Assembly (NCBI GenBank): GCA_021801265.1
Contig: JAJYYE010000006.1
Coordinates: forward strand, 1-50,854
Reading direction: 5' to 3'
From: Pseudomonadota bacterium
GTDB lineage: Bacteria; Pseudomonadota; Gammaproteobacteria; Halothiobacillales; Halothiobacillaceae
Length of the DNA stretch: 50,854 nt
Made by a program: the position numbers and the translations under genes. The notes beneath the pieces are model-generated. The model was given only the letters and a program-made list of their open reading frames with translations, made no database searches and was not told the origin of the DNA. This document shows, one piece after another, positions 16,541-24,751 of this stretch (the first letter of the stretch is position 1; every line of letters begins with the position of its first letter).

Positions 16541-18208
16541 TCAGCCAGCCAACCGGGTATATTTAACCCGATGAGGCTGATCGGCATCTGAGCCAAGTCG
16601 ACGATGACGGTCCGCTTCATAATCCTGGAAGTTACCTTCAAAAAACACCACTGACCCATCGTCTTCGAACGCCAGAATATGGGTCGCAATCCGATCAAGA
16701 AACCAACGGTCATGCGAAATCACCAGCGCAGAACCGGGGAAATCCAGAATGGCTTGTTCCAGCGCACGCAGGGTTTCGATGTCCAAATCGTTGGTTGGCT
16801 CATCCAGCAATAATACGTTACCACCCGATTTGAGTAACTTCGCCAGATGCACACGGTTGCGCTCCCCGCCCGACAAATCCTTCATGAATTTTTGCTGATC
16901 CTGGCCTTTGAAGTTGAATCGCCCCAAATAAGCCCGGGATGGCATTTCATATTTACCAACGGTGATATTGTCATACCCACCGGAAATTTCTTCCCAAACA
17001 GTTTTATTATTTGCCAAATCCTCACGTCCCTGGGCCACATAGGAAATTTGCACGGATTCACCGATCGAAATGTTACCCGCATCCGGTTTTTCTTCGCCAA
17101 TCAGCATTTTGAACAGCGTAGATTTACCCACACCGTTCGGCCCGATAATGCCCACAATACCGCCTTTGGGCACTGTGAACGATAACCCCTGATACAACAC
17201 ACGCTCGCCAAACTGCTTGGCAAGATTGGTGACTTCAATCACCTTATCGCCCAAACGCGGTCCGGGTGGAATATACAACTCATTAGTTTCAGAGCGTTTT
17301 TGGAATTCCTCAGTCTGCAGTTCTTCGAATCGGGCCATGCGGGCCTTGGATTTCGCCTGACGTCCTTTGGGATTCTGCCGCACCCATTCCAACTCTTGCT
17401 CCATCGCTTTGCGCTTCGCCGATTCGGTTTTTTCTTCCAATGCCAAGCGTTTTTGCTTGCTATCGAGCCAGTCTGAATAATTCCCTTCAAAAGGAATACC
17501 TTGCCCCCGGTCAAGCTCCAGAATCCAGCCTGCAACGTTATCAAGGAAGTAACGATCATGCGTCACGGCAACGACCGTACCGTTAAATTCCTGCAGGAAG
17601 CGCTCTAGCCACGCCACGGATTCTGCGTCCAAATGGTTGGTCGGTTCATCGAGAATCAGCATATCAGGATTGGATACCAACAAACGGCACAAAGCCACAC
17701 GGCGACGCTCACCGCCCGATAACAAAGTGACGTCAGCGTCCCACGCCGGAAGACGCAACGCATCTGCGGCAATTTCGAGCTTGCGGTCTAAATCCCACCC
17801 GCCTGCCGCATCGATTTTATCCTGCAAATCGGCTTGTTCCGTCAGCAAGGTATCGAAGTCAGCATCCGGGTTGGCAAACTCATTGCTTATCTCATTGTAG
17901 CGTTCAAGCAAACGCGCCACTTCGCCCGCGCCATCCATGACGTTACCCCGGACATCTTTGGCCGGATCGAGATCGGGTTCTTGCTTGAGGTAGCCAATTT
18001 TAATACCGGGTTGCGGGCGGGCTTCACCGACGATATCTTGATCAACCCCAGCCATAATGCGCAGCAAGGTGGACTTACCCGCACCGTTGTAGCCAAGCAC
18101 GCCAATCTTGGCGCCAGGAAAGAAATTGAGGTAAATATCTTTGAGAATGAATTTTTTAGGGGGAACGAGTTTGCCAACCCCGTTCATCGTAAATATATAT
18201 TGCGCCAT
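16541..18208 (-). CDS. ettA: Energy-dependent translational throttle A (EttA), ABC-F ATPase
   Basis: A 555-residue protein from ATG 18208 (MAQYIFTMNGVGKLVPPKK), which matches the EttA N-terminus and length; the in-frame extension to 18262 is not supported. It has two ABC domains: Walker A GYNGAGKST and GPNGVGKST, signatures LLSGGERRRVAL and LSGGERNRVHL, and Walker B LDEPTNHLD and LDEPTNDLD. The inter-domain linker contains the basic region NPKGRQAKSKARMARFEEL. EttA gates the ribosome into elongation depending on the ATP/ADP ratio. It has no membrane partner, as expected. It is divergent from the vWA gene across 76 bp. Confidence 0.96.
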   Translation of the reverse strand: MAQYIFTMNGVGKLVPPKKFILKDIYLNFFPGAKIGVLGYNGAGKSTLLRIMAGVDQDIVGEARPQPGIKIGYLKQEPDLDPAKDVRGNVMDGAGEVARLLERYNEISNEFANPDADFDTLLTEQADLQDKIDAAGGWDLDRKLEIAADALRLPAWDADVTLLSGGERRRVALCRLLVSNPDMLILDEPTNHLDAESVAWLERFLQEFNGTVVAVTHDRYFLDNVAGWILELDRGQGIPFEGNYSDWLDSKQKRLALEEKTESAKRKAMEQELEWVRQNPKGRQAKSKARMARFEELQTEEFQKRSETNELYIPPGPRLGDKVIEVTNLAKQFGERVLYQGLSFTVPKGGIVGIIGPNGVGKSTLFKMLIGEEKPDAGNISIGESVQISYVAQGREDLANNKTVWEEISGGYDNITVGKYEMPSRAYLGRFNFKGQDQQKFMKDLSGGERNRVHLAKLLKSGGNVLLLDEPTNDLDIETLRALEQAILDFPGSALVISHDRWFLDRIATHILAFEDDGSVVFFEGNFQDYEADRHRRLGSDADQPHRVKYTRLAG

Positions 18209-18284
18209 ACGATCTTTAGTTTTCCCAGTAGACTTACAATTAAAATGTTTTGCCATTATCAATCAGATTGAGGGATGGATACCA

Positions 18285-20165
18285 GTGCCACAACCCAGTG
18301 TCGAATCCAGGATAGCGTTAAAGGCGCAACGCAAGCGCGCCCCGCTGAGCATTTTTCTTGTGCTGACCTGCTTGGGTTTCAGCCTCCTATTTAATGTATC
18401 CAAGGCAGAAAACTCGCCAGAACTACATGTATTAATTGATGTTTCTGGCAGCATGAAACAAACTGACCCGACGAATCTGCGCCGTCCTGCCCTGCGCTTA
18501 CTGGGGGATTTGTTGCCCCCCTCTGCCCAAATTGGCATTTGGTTTTTTGGGGATAAAGTGACGCCCATGCTGTCTACGCAAGCGGCATCGTCGTCCGTTA
18601 AGGCCCTTGTGCGGAATACCGCCGCTAAAATCCGCTCCAATGAGCCGTATACCGACATCCCCAGTGCCTTAGCTGTTGCGGCAAAAACGTGGAATACCAA
18701 TACGGACCGCAATATCTTGCTGCTCTCCGATGGCATGGTGGATATTTCACCGGACAAGGCCATTAATACCCGCGCACAAACGGATCTTTTACAGAAAATT
18801 GTGCCGCAATTGCGCGCCGCACACATTCGCGTACATACCATCGCGCTCTCAAAGGACGCAGATCGTCAGTTGCTCGCCAAAGTTGCCGCCGATACGGGCG
18901 GCTTATTTGTCGAGGCAGGTTCAGCCGATGCGCTGCAACGGGCTTTTTTGAAAATCTTCGAGGCGGCCGCGCCGCGCGATGGCTTGCCCTTGAAGGATAA
19001 CAAATTCCTGGTTGACAAATCCGTCAAAGAATTGACCCTGCTTGCTTTCCGTGACAAATCCAATCAACCGACCAAACTTAAAATGCCTGATGGTCAGATC
19101 ATTGACGAATCGAGCAGTAAAAATCGCCCGGAGTGGCACTGGGATGCCAGTGGTGGCCGTGATCTCATTACCATCGAGCAACCACCCGCGGGCCAATGGC
19201 AGATCATCGGCGCGCTGGATCCCGATAACCGCGCACTCATCATCACCGATCTTAAACTTCAGTTAAGTACCCTGCCCACGCGCATTTATCCCGGCGAGGT
19301 AATTAATGGTGATCTCATGCTCACCAATCTCGATCAGCCAATTACCCGCCCCGCCCTCACCCAAGTGATAAAAGCCGGCATCGAGGAGCACAAAGATCAG
19401 GAAATCATTCAGATCATCAAGCTCAACGACCAAGGCGCAGACCCAGACATTATCGGCGGTGATGGAAAATTCAACTTCCAGCTCCATTTAATTGATCCGG
19501 CAGGAATTTACAGCCTGGTAGCAACCGCAATCAGCCCGACATTTCAACGAGATTGGCGTCAAAATTTTGCAATGGCGACTCAAGCGCCCATCCAGATAAA
19601 AACCGATATTGTGCCCATAGCAACCGCAACGCCTGAGCCATTGGGCGCCCAAGTCAGCACACCAGCCATCACACCGACCCCTCACCCTGTCATTACCCGC
19701 CAAATTCAAATTACTCAAGACCCGACCGTGATAGAACCGGGAACAGCTCGCATTGTTGGGGAATGGGATTGCCCACAAGGTATGGCGCTATCAACCCCGT
19801 CAACCATTGCCGTGGACTGGCCATTGACCCAAACCGTAACCCATATACCCGCCCCCGTTCCAGATACGGTTGCCTGCTCATTAAAAGCGACATTACACGC
19901 CGAACTCACCACCCATCGCCTCATCACACTGGCGCTTTCTGAATTTAAACTGGCGGCGATAGGCGCACGAACCGCCCCGTTAACAGCGCAAAAAATATCG
20001 CCATCCGCTGCCCAAAAAATGGTTAGCGCCGGCAAAATTAATTGGCTACTTATCGCCTCAATCAACGCCGGTTTGGTCTTTTTGATTGGGCTTGGCATCT
20101 GGCTATGGCAAAGATCCACCCGTCACCTTGAAACACAACTTCTTACTGAGGCAAAAACGGTATGA
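18285..20165 (+). CDS. Membrane-anchored von Willebrand factor A domain protein
   Basis: About 626 residues from GTG 18285, with GAGGGA 9 nt upstream; the open frame extends further but overlaps ettA. A signal/anchor helix (about 22-42) precedes the vWA domain (about 50-225), which has an intact MIDAS motif DVSGSMKQTD and a later LLLSDGMVDIS. A beta-rich extracytoplasmic region follows (about 240-540), with Pro/Thr-rich linkers around residues 460-480. A single C-terminal TM (about 592-615) ends in WLWQRSTRHLETQLL inside the cell. Topology suggests a periplasmic metal-dependent adhesion or sensing module. It overlaps the next gene by 4 nt (ATGA), so the two are likely one system. No specific family recognised. 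Confidence 0.85.
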   Translation: MPQPSVESRIALKAQRKRAPLSIFLVLTCLGFSLLFNVSKAENSPELHVLIDVSGSMKQTDPTNLRRPALRLLGDLLPPSAQIGIWFFGDKVTPMLSTQAASSSVKALVRNTAAKIRSNEPYTDIPSALAVAAKTWNTNTDRNILLLSDGMVDISPDKAINTRAQTDLLQKIVPQLRAAHIRVHTIALSKDADRQLLAKVAADTGGLFVEAGSADALQRAFLKIFEAAAPRDGLPLKDNKFLVDKSVKELTLLAFRDKSNQPTKLKMPDGQIIDESSSKNRPEWHWDASGGRDLITIEQPPAGQWQIIGALDPDNRALIITDLKLQLSTLPTRIYPGEVINGDLMLTNLDQPITRPALTQVIKAGIEEHKDQEIIQIIKLNDQGADPDIIGGDGKFNFQLHLIDPAGIYSLVATAISPTFQRDWRQNFAMATQAPIQIKTDIVPIATATPEPLGAQVSTPAITPTPHPVITRQIQITQDPTVIEPGTARIVGEWDCPQGMALSTPSTIAVDWPLTQTVTHIPAPVPDTVACSLKATLHAELTTHRLITLALSEFKLAAIGARTAPLTAQKISPSAAQKMVSAGKINWLLIASINAGLVFLIGLGIWLWQRSTRHLETQLLTEAKTV

Positions 20166-21364
20166 CTACCCCAACAACTGCGACCTCCCCCCCGGCCATT
20201 CCTGCCGCAAGCCTCGCCGAGGTCGGAATTTTCACACCCAATTGGGCAGTTTTAGCCACTGAATTTTCGGTGATATTTTTCTTGTTTGCCGTCATCATCG
20301 GGATCATAGCTTGGCTTGGCCGACACAAACGCATCAAGGCTGCGCGTCTATTGCTGGATGAACGCGCAAACCTCGCCGCATCGGCCACCGAAACATTTAA
20401 TCAGCACTGTCTCGCCCTCCGGCCCGATCGCCCTTGGACCGAGGCGGAATTGGATGATTATGAACAGCGCAGTTTGTTGCTCGTCAGTGAATTGATTCAG
20501 CCGTGGCTGGAACCCGCCACAGATACTTTGCGCCAGGCCACACGGGAAATCATGACCATCCGTCATAACGATTTGCATCAAATCGCCGCAATTTTTCGCA
20601 ACGTAGCCAACCCAGAGCCCAGTCGTAATGCCGCTCAAAATGTTGTGGTTGAACAGTTACAGCATGATTTGGCCGCGAGCCAAAAAGCAGAGAGCGAACG
20701 TTCGGCCCAATTGGCCGAAGCGTTGAAATCGGTGAGCATCATTGTGGGTGAATATGGTCGAAAATTCGGCGTCGATGCTGATTTCAAGGTTCCTCAAATT
20801 CTTCGAGCCTTACTGTACCTTCAGGCGACCGACGAAGGATTGGATCCCAGCGCAGCCAAACGCAGTGCTGATGAAGCGATGGCCAATGGCACTATTTTCT
20901 CGGAAAGCCTTGCAGAAACAACTGAAGCAACCCCGGTTGAATCGACGCCGCTCAATTCATCGCAGTCGCCTAAATCCGCCCCAATCAAAACAGATTCTAT
21001 CGAAAAGAATCAAACTGAAGTTGCCATTTTGCCCGAAGTACAAATGCCACCAATCAGCGCACCCACCCCTCAAGTGCAATCTACCCCCATCGAAGGAACG
21101 AAAACCGAACTCGATGAGCCCCCAGCCCAACCTGCAATAAGACAGCCCGCGCCGACCCAACCGCCAATGGATGAAAATTTAATTGATCTGGATGAAATCG
21201 AGCTCCCCATAACGGTTGAAACCCGCACGGATTTTGATTTGGATCTGGATGATATTGATGCCCTACTGGATGCAGAAATTGCGCGGCAACAAACCACCAC
21301 TGCGTCTGTAGCCAATACATTGCCCACATTGGATGATGAGCTTGATCTCAGCAAAAAAAGCTGA
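20162..21364 (+). CDS. Single-pass membrane protein with disordered acidic tail, vWA partner
   Basis: A 400-residue protein translationally coupled to the vWA gene. A short N-terminus precedes a TM helix (about 35-58). A cytosolic, helix-rich region (about 60-235) contains possible coiled coil (VVVEQLQHDLAASQKAESERSAQ is about residues 160-182). From about 245 it is a low-complexity Pro/Thr/Ser/Glu linker. The tail carries short acidic Leu/Asp motifs: LIDLDEIELPI, DLDLDDIDALLDAEI (about 360-373) and LDDELDLSKKS at the end. DDIDALL resembles the N-terminal CheY-P-binding motif of FliM (LSQDEIDALL). No enzyme motif. Presumably the cytosolic arm of a vWA membrane complex; this is inference. Confidence 0.8.
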   Translation: MTTPTTATSPPAIPAASLAEVGIFTPNWAVLATEFSVIFFLFAVIIGIIAWLGRHKRIKAARLLLDERANLAASATETFNQHCLALRPDRPWTEAELDDYEQRSLLLVSELIQPWLEPATDTLRQATREIMTIRHNDLHQIAAIFRNVANPEPSRNAAQNVVVEQLQHDLAASQKAESERSAQLAEALKSVSIIVGEYGRKFGVDADFKVPQILRALLYLQATDEGLDPSAAKRSADEAMANGTIFSESLAETTEATPVESTPLNSSQSPKSAPIKTDSIEKNQTEVAILPEVQMPPISAPTPQVQSTPIEGTKTELDEPPAQPAIRQPAPTQPPMDENLIDLDEIELPITVETRTDFDLDLDDIDALLDAEIARQQTTTASVANTLPTLDDELDLSKKS

Positions 21365-21685
21365 GACAACCGCAATAGGGATGGGTGGCGTACACGGCAA
21401 GGTTTACCGGCCCAAGGTCCTAATCAAATGATGCAGTACTAAGGAAAATGCCCGAAAAAGAGCAGATACACAGAGTATGTGAACATTTCAAGGGGATTTT
21501 CGACGCCGTAATGCTCAAAGCCATCTTGCCCGCAGCACGCCCCTTGAGCATCGCATCCCTGCCCAAGGGGCGCGAGAACAGGATGCGCGCTTCAGCGAAA
21601 TATTGCACAAATTCAAAAAACCCAATACCGACTTTTGCCACTCATTTAAGCTAAAATGATTAGCCTGCAGATCATTAGAGAAAAC
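21365..21685. other. Region upstream of the dsb-like gene, possible frame-broken small ORF
   Basis: A 68-codon open frame at 21448-21654 starts MPEKEQIHRVCEHFKGIF, but AAGGA lies only 2 nt from its ATG. A different frame from about 21483 to 21659 stays open without a start and ends in ATGA, overlapping the ATG at 21656. Its end reads plausibly as protein (FSEILHKFKKPNTDFCHS). Together these could be a small gene broken by a frameshift near 21510-21560, or chance. A CCCCTTG/CAAGGGG inverted repeat sits at 21540-21570. No firm gene is called. Confidence 0.35.
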
Positions 21686-22369
21686 ATGAACACGACTTTC
21701 TATCCTTCTTTTTGGCGGCATTTTTTTCGCGGTCGGCAATTTCTCAATCAACGTATTCATCGTATGGGTTTTATTTTTGTCGCTTTCAGCCTGCTGAGTC
21801 ATCCGAGTCTTGCCGCAACACCGGTAAACCCGGATCGAATCACTGCGGCACACTTAATGAATAATTTAATTGATGCAAGCTGGGTTCAAGATGGAAGCGG
21901 CAACAAAATTGTCTATCTGTTTTTTGATCCCAATTGCCCGTACTGCCACATTGTGTATGACACATTAGCAAAAATTCGCAAAGACCTGCCCGACATTCAA
22001 TTCCGCTGGGTGCCCTTGGCGACGCTCGGTGGTACCTCTGAAGGCAAGGCCGCCGCCATCATTCAAGCACAAGACCCACTCGCTGCGTTTCATCAAAGCG
22101 AACGCAACTATGGTTTTTTGGACAGCGACAACGGCGGCGGCATCAAACCCGCCAGAATCGTGAAGGCGGCGACCAAAAGCCTGCTGGATGAAAATTTATC
22201 GATTATCGAAGGCGAAAACCTAGCGGGAATCCCTATTGTGGTTTTCCAAGCCACCGACGGCAAGCCGTTTTACTTTATGGGCCAACGCACCGAAGCACAA
22301 TTGCGGCAAATTTTAAGCTTTGTCGCTGCAGGCAATTTTGGTGGCGGCACACCGATTAAATCTCAATAA
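21686..22369 (+). CDS. Secreted thioredoxin-fold disulfide protein (DsbC/DsbG-like)
   Basis: A protein of about 227 residues; starts at 21656, 21686 and 21764 are all possible. A basic N-terminus and hydrophobic core (GFIFVAFSLLSH) ending SLA|ATP indicate periplasmic export. The thioredoxin motif is DPNCPYCH with the CPYC active site, and AGIPIVVF supplies the cis-Pro loop. These resemble the DsbC/DsbG catalytic domain, but an N-terminal dimerisation domain of usual size is not evident; only about 45 residues lie between the signal and the active site. Likely a periplasmic disulfide reductase or isomerase. It ends before a strong terminator and follows the vWA pair. Confidence 0.82.
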   Translation: MNTTFYPSFWRHFFRGRQFLNQRIHRMGFIFVAFSLLSHPSLAATPVNPDRITAAHLMNNLIDASWVQDGSGNKIVYLFFDPNCPYCHIVYDTLAKIRKDLPDIQFRWVPLATLGGTSEGKAAAIIQAQDPLAAFHQSERNYGFLDSDNGGGIKPARIVKAATKSLLDENLSIIEGENLAGIPIVVFQATDGKPFYFMGQRTEAQLRQILSFVAAGNFGGGTPIKSQ

Positions 22370-22462
22370 ATAATCATTACCCCCATAACAATCTTGATCC
22401 CCCATGGCTGTGGAAAAAATATAAGCAGCCGCAACGCGTCATGGCACCCATTACTGGGCAAC

Positions 22463-22490
22463 AAAAAGCCCGAACGCATCGGGCTTTTTT
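22463..22490 (+). terminator. Rho-independent terminator (bidirectional)
   Basis: The stem AAAAAGCCCGA / TCGGGCTTTTTT with a 5-nt loop (ACGCA) is followed by a T run. The A run on the other side makes it work in both directions. It lies between the convergent dsb-like and murB genes and should end both transcripts. Confidence 0.9.
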
Positions 22491-22516
22491 ATGGCGACCT
22501 GGGTCTTCATTGCCTA

Positions 22517-23599
22517 TCAAATGACCAAAGGCTCTGGCATTAGGCGGACACCGAATTTCCGAAACACGTCGGCTTGCACCTGTTTTGCTAAATCCCATAA
22601 ATCGATCCCTCGGGCCCCGCCCAAATTCACCAGAACCAAGGCATGTTTCTCGTAAATACCCGCATGATTCTGCGTGTGACCGCGCCAACCGGCTTGTTCA
22701 ATTAACCAACCGGCAGAGAGTTTCGACTGATTTATTTCATGCTGCGGGTAAATTGGCAGATTGGGCCAATTTTCTTTTAAATGCGCTGCCAAATTGTTCG
22801 CCACAATCGGATTTTGAAAGAAGCTCCCGAGGCTACCTAAGGCAGGTTGGCGCCAATCCGGGAGTTTTTGCAAGCGGACACGCGTCACAATCTGTGTGAA
22901 ATCATGCGGAGTAAGCACGGCTAACGTAGTGCCCTGCACGTCATCCAAATAATGTAGTGCGGCTTCATGTAACCCCGGGTAATTAAGTTGTGGCCAATCA
23001 TGGGGGGGCGTTTTGTGCAATCGAACCGTAACGCTCAAAATCAACCAACGCGTTGGCTCTGCTTTAAACCGACTATGACGGTAGCTAAAACCGCACTCAG
23101 CCGCTTGCCAAGTAACTCGGCGTTGCTGTTCGCGATCCCACAGCTCGACTCGTACCAGCACATCGGACAACTGCACACCATAAGCGCCCACATTCTGAAT
23201 TGGCGCAGCCCCAACTGTTCCCGGAATTTCTGCCAAGCGCTCCAGTCCATACCAACCCTGTTTTACCGTCCAGCGTACCCATTTATCCAGCCCCAAACCC
23301 GCTTCGGCCCAAGCGAGCACGGTATCGCCCTCATCAATAAAACCCGAGTTTGAAGCATCCAGTTGCACGACCTTATCAAGCCGCTCTCGGACAAACAGAA
23401 TATTGCTCCCCCCGCCCACAATGAGTGTATTCGCATCGGCAAGCCAACGATCCCGCACCGCCACATCCGCCAGCGCCTTTTGAATATGACTGATCCGCAG
23501 GTGCTGATCGGCACGTACCGCCACGTTCATGGTGTTACTGATGGCTTCATCAGGGTGATAGTGGAAGCCAGGATTCACAACAGCATTATTCCCACGCAA
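22517..23599 (-). CDS. murB: UDP-N-acetylenolpyruvoylglucosamine reductase (MurB), type I
   Basis: A 360-residue FAD enzyme of peptidoglycan synthesis that reduces UDP-GlcNAc-enolpyruvate to UDP-MurNAc. FAD-binding motifs are VGGGSNILFV and GLERLAEIPGTVGAAPIQNVGAYG. The catalytic Ser lies in GSLGSFFQNPIV and the Glu near the C-terminal LMPEPLVI. It has the longer type I architecture, like E. coli MurB (~342 residues). The start is TTG 23599, supported by AAGGTG 9 nt upstream; no ATG lies nearby until MNVAVRADQH. Its ribosome binding site overlaps the end of the upstream glycosyltransferase-like gene, implying translational coupling. Confidence 0.93.
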   Translation of the reverse strand: MRGNNAVVNPGFHYHPDEAISNTMNVAVRADQHLRISHIQKALADVAVRDRWLADANTLIVGGGSNILFVRERLDKVVQLDASNSGFIDEGDTVLAWAEAGLGLDKWVRWTVKQGWYGLERLAEIPGTVGAAPIQNVGAYGVQLSDVLVRVELWDREQQRRVTWQAAECGFSYRHSRFKAEPTRWLILSVTVRLHKTPPHDWPQLNYPGLHEAALHYLDDVQGTTLAVLTPHDFTQIVTRVRLQKLPDWRQPALGSLGSFFQNPIVANNLAAHLKENWPNLPIYPQHEINQSKLSAGWLIEQAGWRGHTQNHAGIYEKHALVLVNLGGARGIDLWDLAKQVQADVFRKFGVRLMPEPLVI

Positions 23600-23605
23600 A
23601 AATAT

Positions 23606-24577
23606 TTACACCTTATTATTATTCAATAAGTTGATACGCTGCCGATCTAAAATACGAATGATGGATTGTGCGGCGACCTGCGGTTGATTAAAGGGGGATT
23701 GGTCAATATTGATCATTTTATTCAGCGCCCAGCGGGTTGAAACAACACCCTCAGCGACTGCTTTGCCTTCGGGGCAGAGGCACACACCCGGCCGCCCCAA
23801 CGCCGCGGCCAACCAGGCGGTAGCGTTCAAACCGGTCAGCACATAATTTGCGGTTGAAATCTGTGACCAATGAAGCCGCAACCGTTTTGCCGCTGGTGTC
23901 GATGCCGACGTGTCAAGATAAGCCACCCTTAGATCAGTCATCGCCAACAGTGCCCGACATTGCTGGCGCTGCGCAACATCCCATGTCAGGGCTTCCCAAT
24001 CAACAACCAGATCAATCGGCCCATTCATAGCCTGTTGATCAGCCTCGACCAATCGCTTGGGCTGTAAAAACTCACCGACATTCACCAAACCATAATTGGG
24101 TACGAGATCGTGCAAGGAATAGCCCAACGCTGCTGCAAAAAATACACGTAGCGCTTGTAGTGGGTGAAGTGAAGACGGCAAAGGGAAAACCGATGAATAA
24201 ACCCGATCACTTTGAGCATCACGCATATTGGCCACACCGACGCGCCGACCAGGCATGCTGCGCGCGACCACTCGGCTCACTCGAGTGCCAAAGGGGTCAA
24301 GCAGAAGGTTCGGCAATGGCGAGAACTCCGCATAAGCCTCTTTAAGATTGCGCCGGGCACGCCACCCCCTCGGCAACCAACCCGGTTGATTAAAACCATG
24401 CGCATCAAGCACCAAAGACCCGGTTACTGCGGGATGTACTTTGATGCAAGCAATCATATCCTCTGAACCCAACACCGAAATTTTCAACCCTGGAATTGCG
24501 TTTTGGGCATCGGTAAATGCTGCCCATAAGGGTAAACTCCGCACGGGTTCATCCGCTAACAGAACGAGAATATGCAT
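23606..24577 (-). CDS. Divergent heptosyltransferase-like (GT9) protein
   Basis: A 323-residue protein. The N-terminus (ILVLLADEPVRSLPLW, then FTDAQNAIPGLKISVL) and the middle (HPLQALRVFFAAALGYS) follow the layout of LPS heptosyltransferase I (WaaC). SQISTANYVLTGLNATAWLAAALGRP corresponds to the GT9 C-terminal donor domain; the first half has little motif conservation. The WaaC catalytic Asp (in MGDVLHTLP) appears replaced by Glu in DEPVRSLP, though alignment by eye is uncertain. It may be a GT9 enzyme with another acceptor or a non-catalytic homologue. It lies immediately upstream of murB, same strand. Fold assignment moderate, substrate unknown. Confidence 0.6.
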   Translation of the reverse strand: MHILVLLADEPVRSLPLWAAFTDAQNAIPGLKISVLGSEDMIACIKVHPAVTGSLVLDAHGFNQPGWLPRGWRARRNLKEAYAEFSPLPNLLLDPFGTRVSRVVARSMPGRRVGVANMRDAQSDRVYSSVFPLPSSLHPLQALRVFFAAALGYSLHDLVPNYGLVNVGEFLQPKRLVEADQQAMNGPIDLVVDWEALTWDVAQRQQCRALLAMTDLRVAYLDTSASTPAAKRLRLHWSQISTANYVLTGLNATAWLAAALGRPGVCLCPEGKAVAEGVVSTRWALNKMINIDQSPFNQPQVAAQSIIRILDRQRINLLNNNKV

Positions 24578-24751
24578 CCTTGATGTATGACTCCCTTAAG
24601 AAAATAAAGTCAGGGTTAGAGATTTCTGATTTTAAAGGTAAAACCGCCCTAAATTAGCGCTTTTCATTAAGCGGTAACGCGGGGCAACGGCCATTTACCC
24701 AGCCTCCATGCTAAACTTCGCGCCCTGGTTTTCCTAGAAGTTTAGAGTTTC

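Noticed and set aside
18209-18284. Longer starts of ettA (18262) and of the vWA gene (18141) that would overlap each other
   Set aside because: EttA alignment fixes 18208, and the vWA gene has a GTG at 18285 with a proper ribosome binding site.
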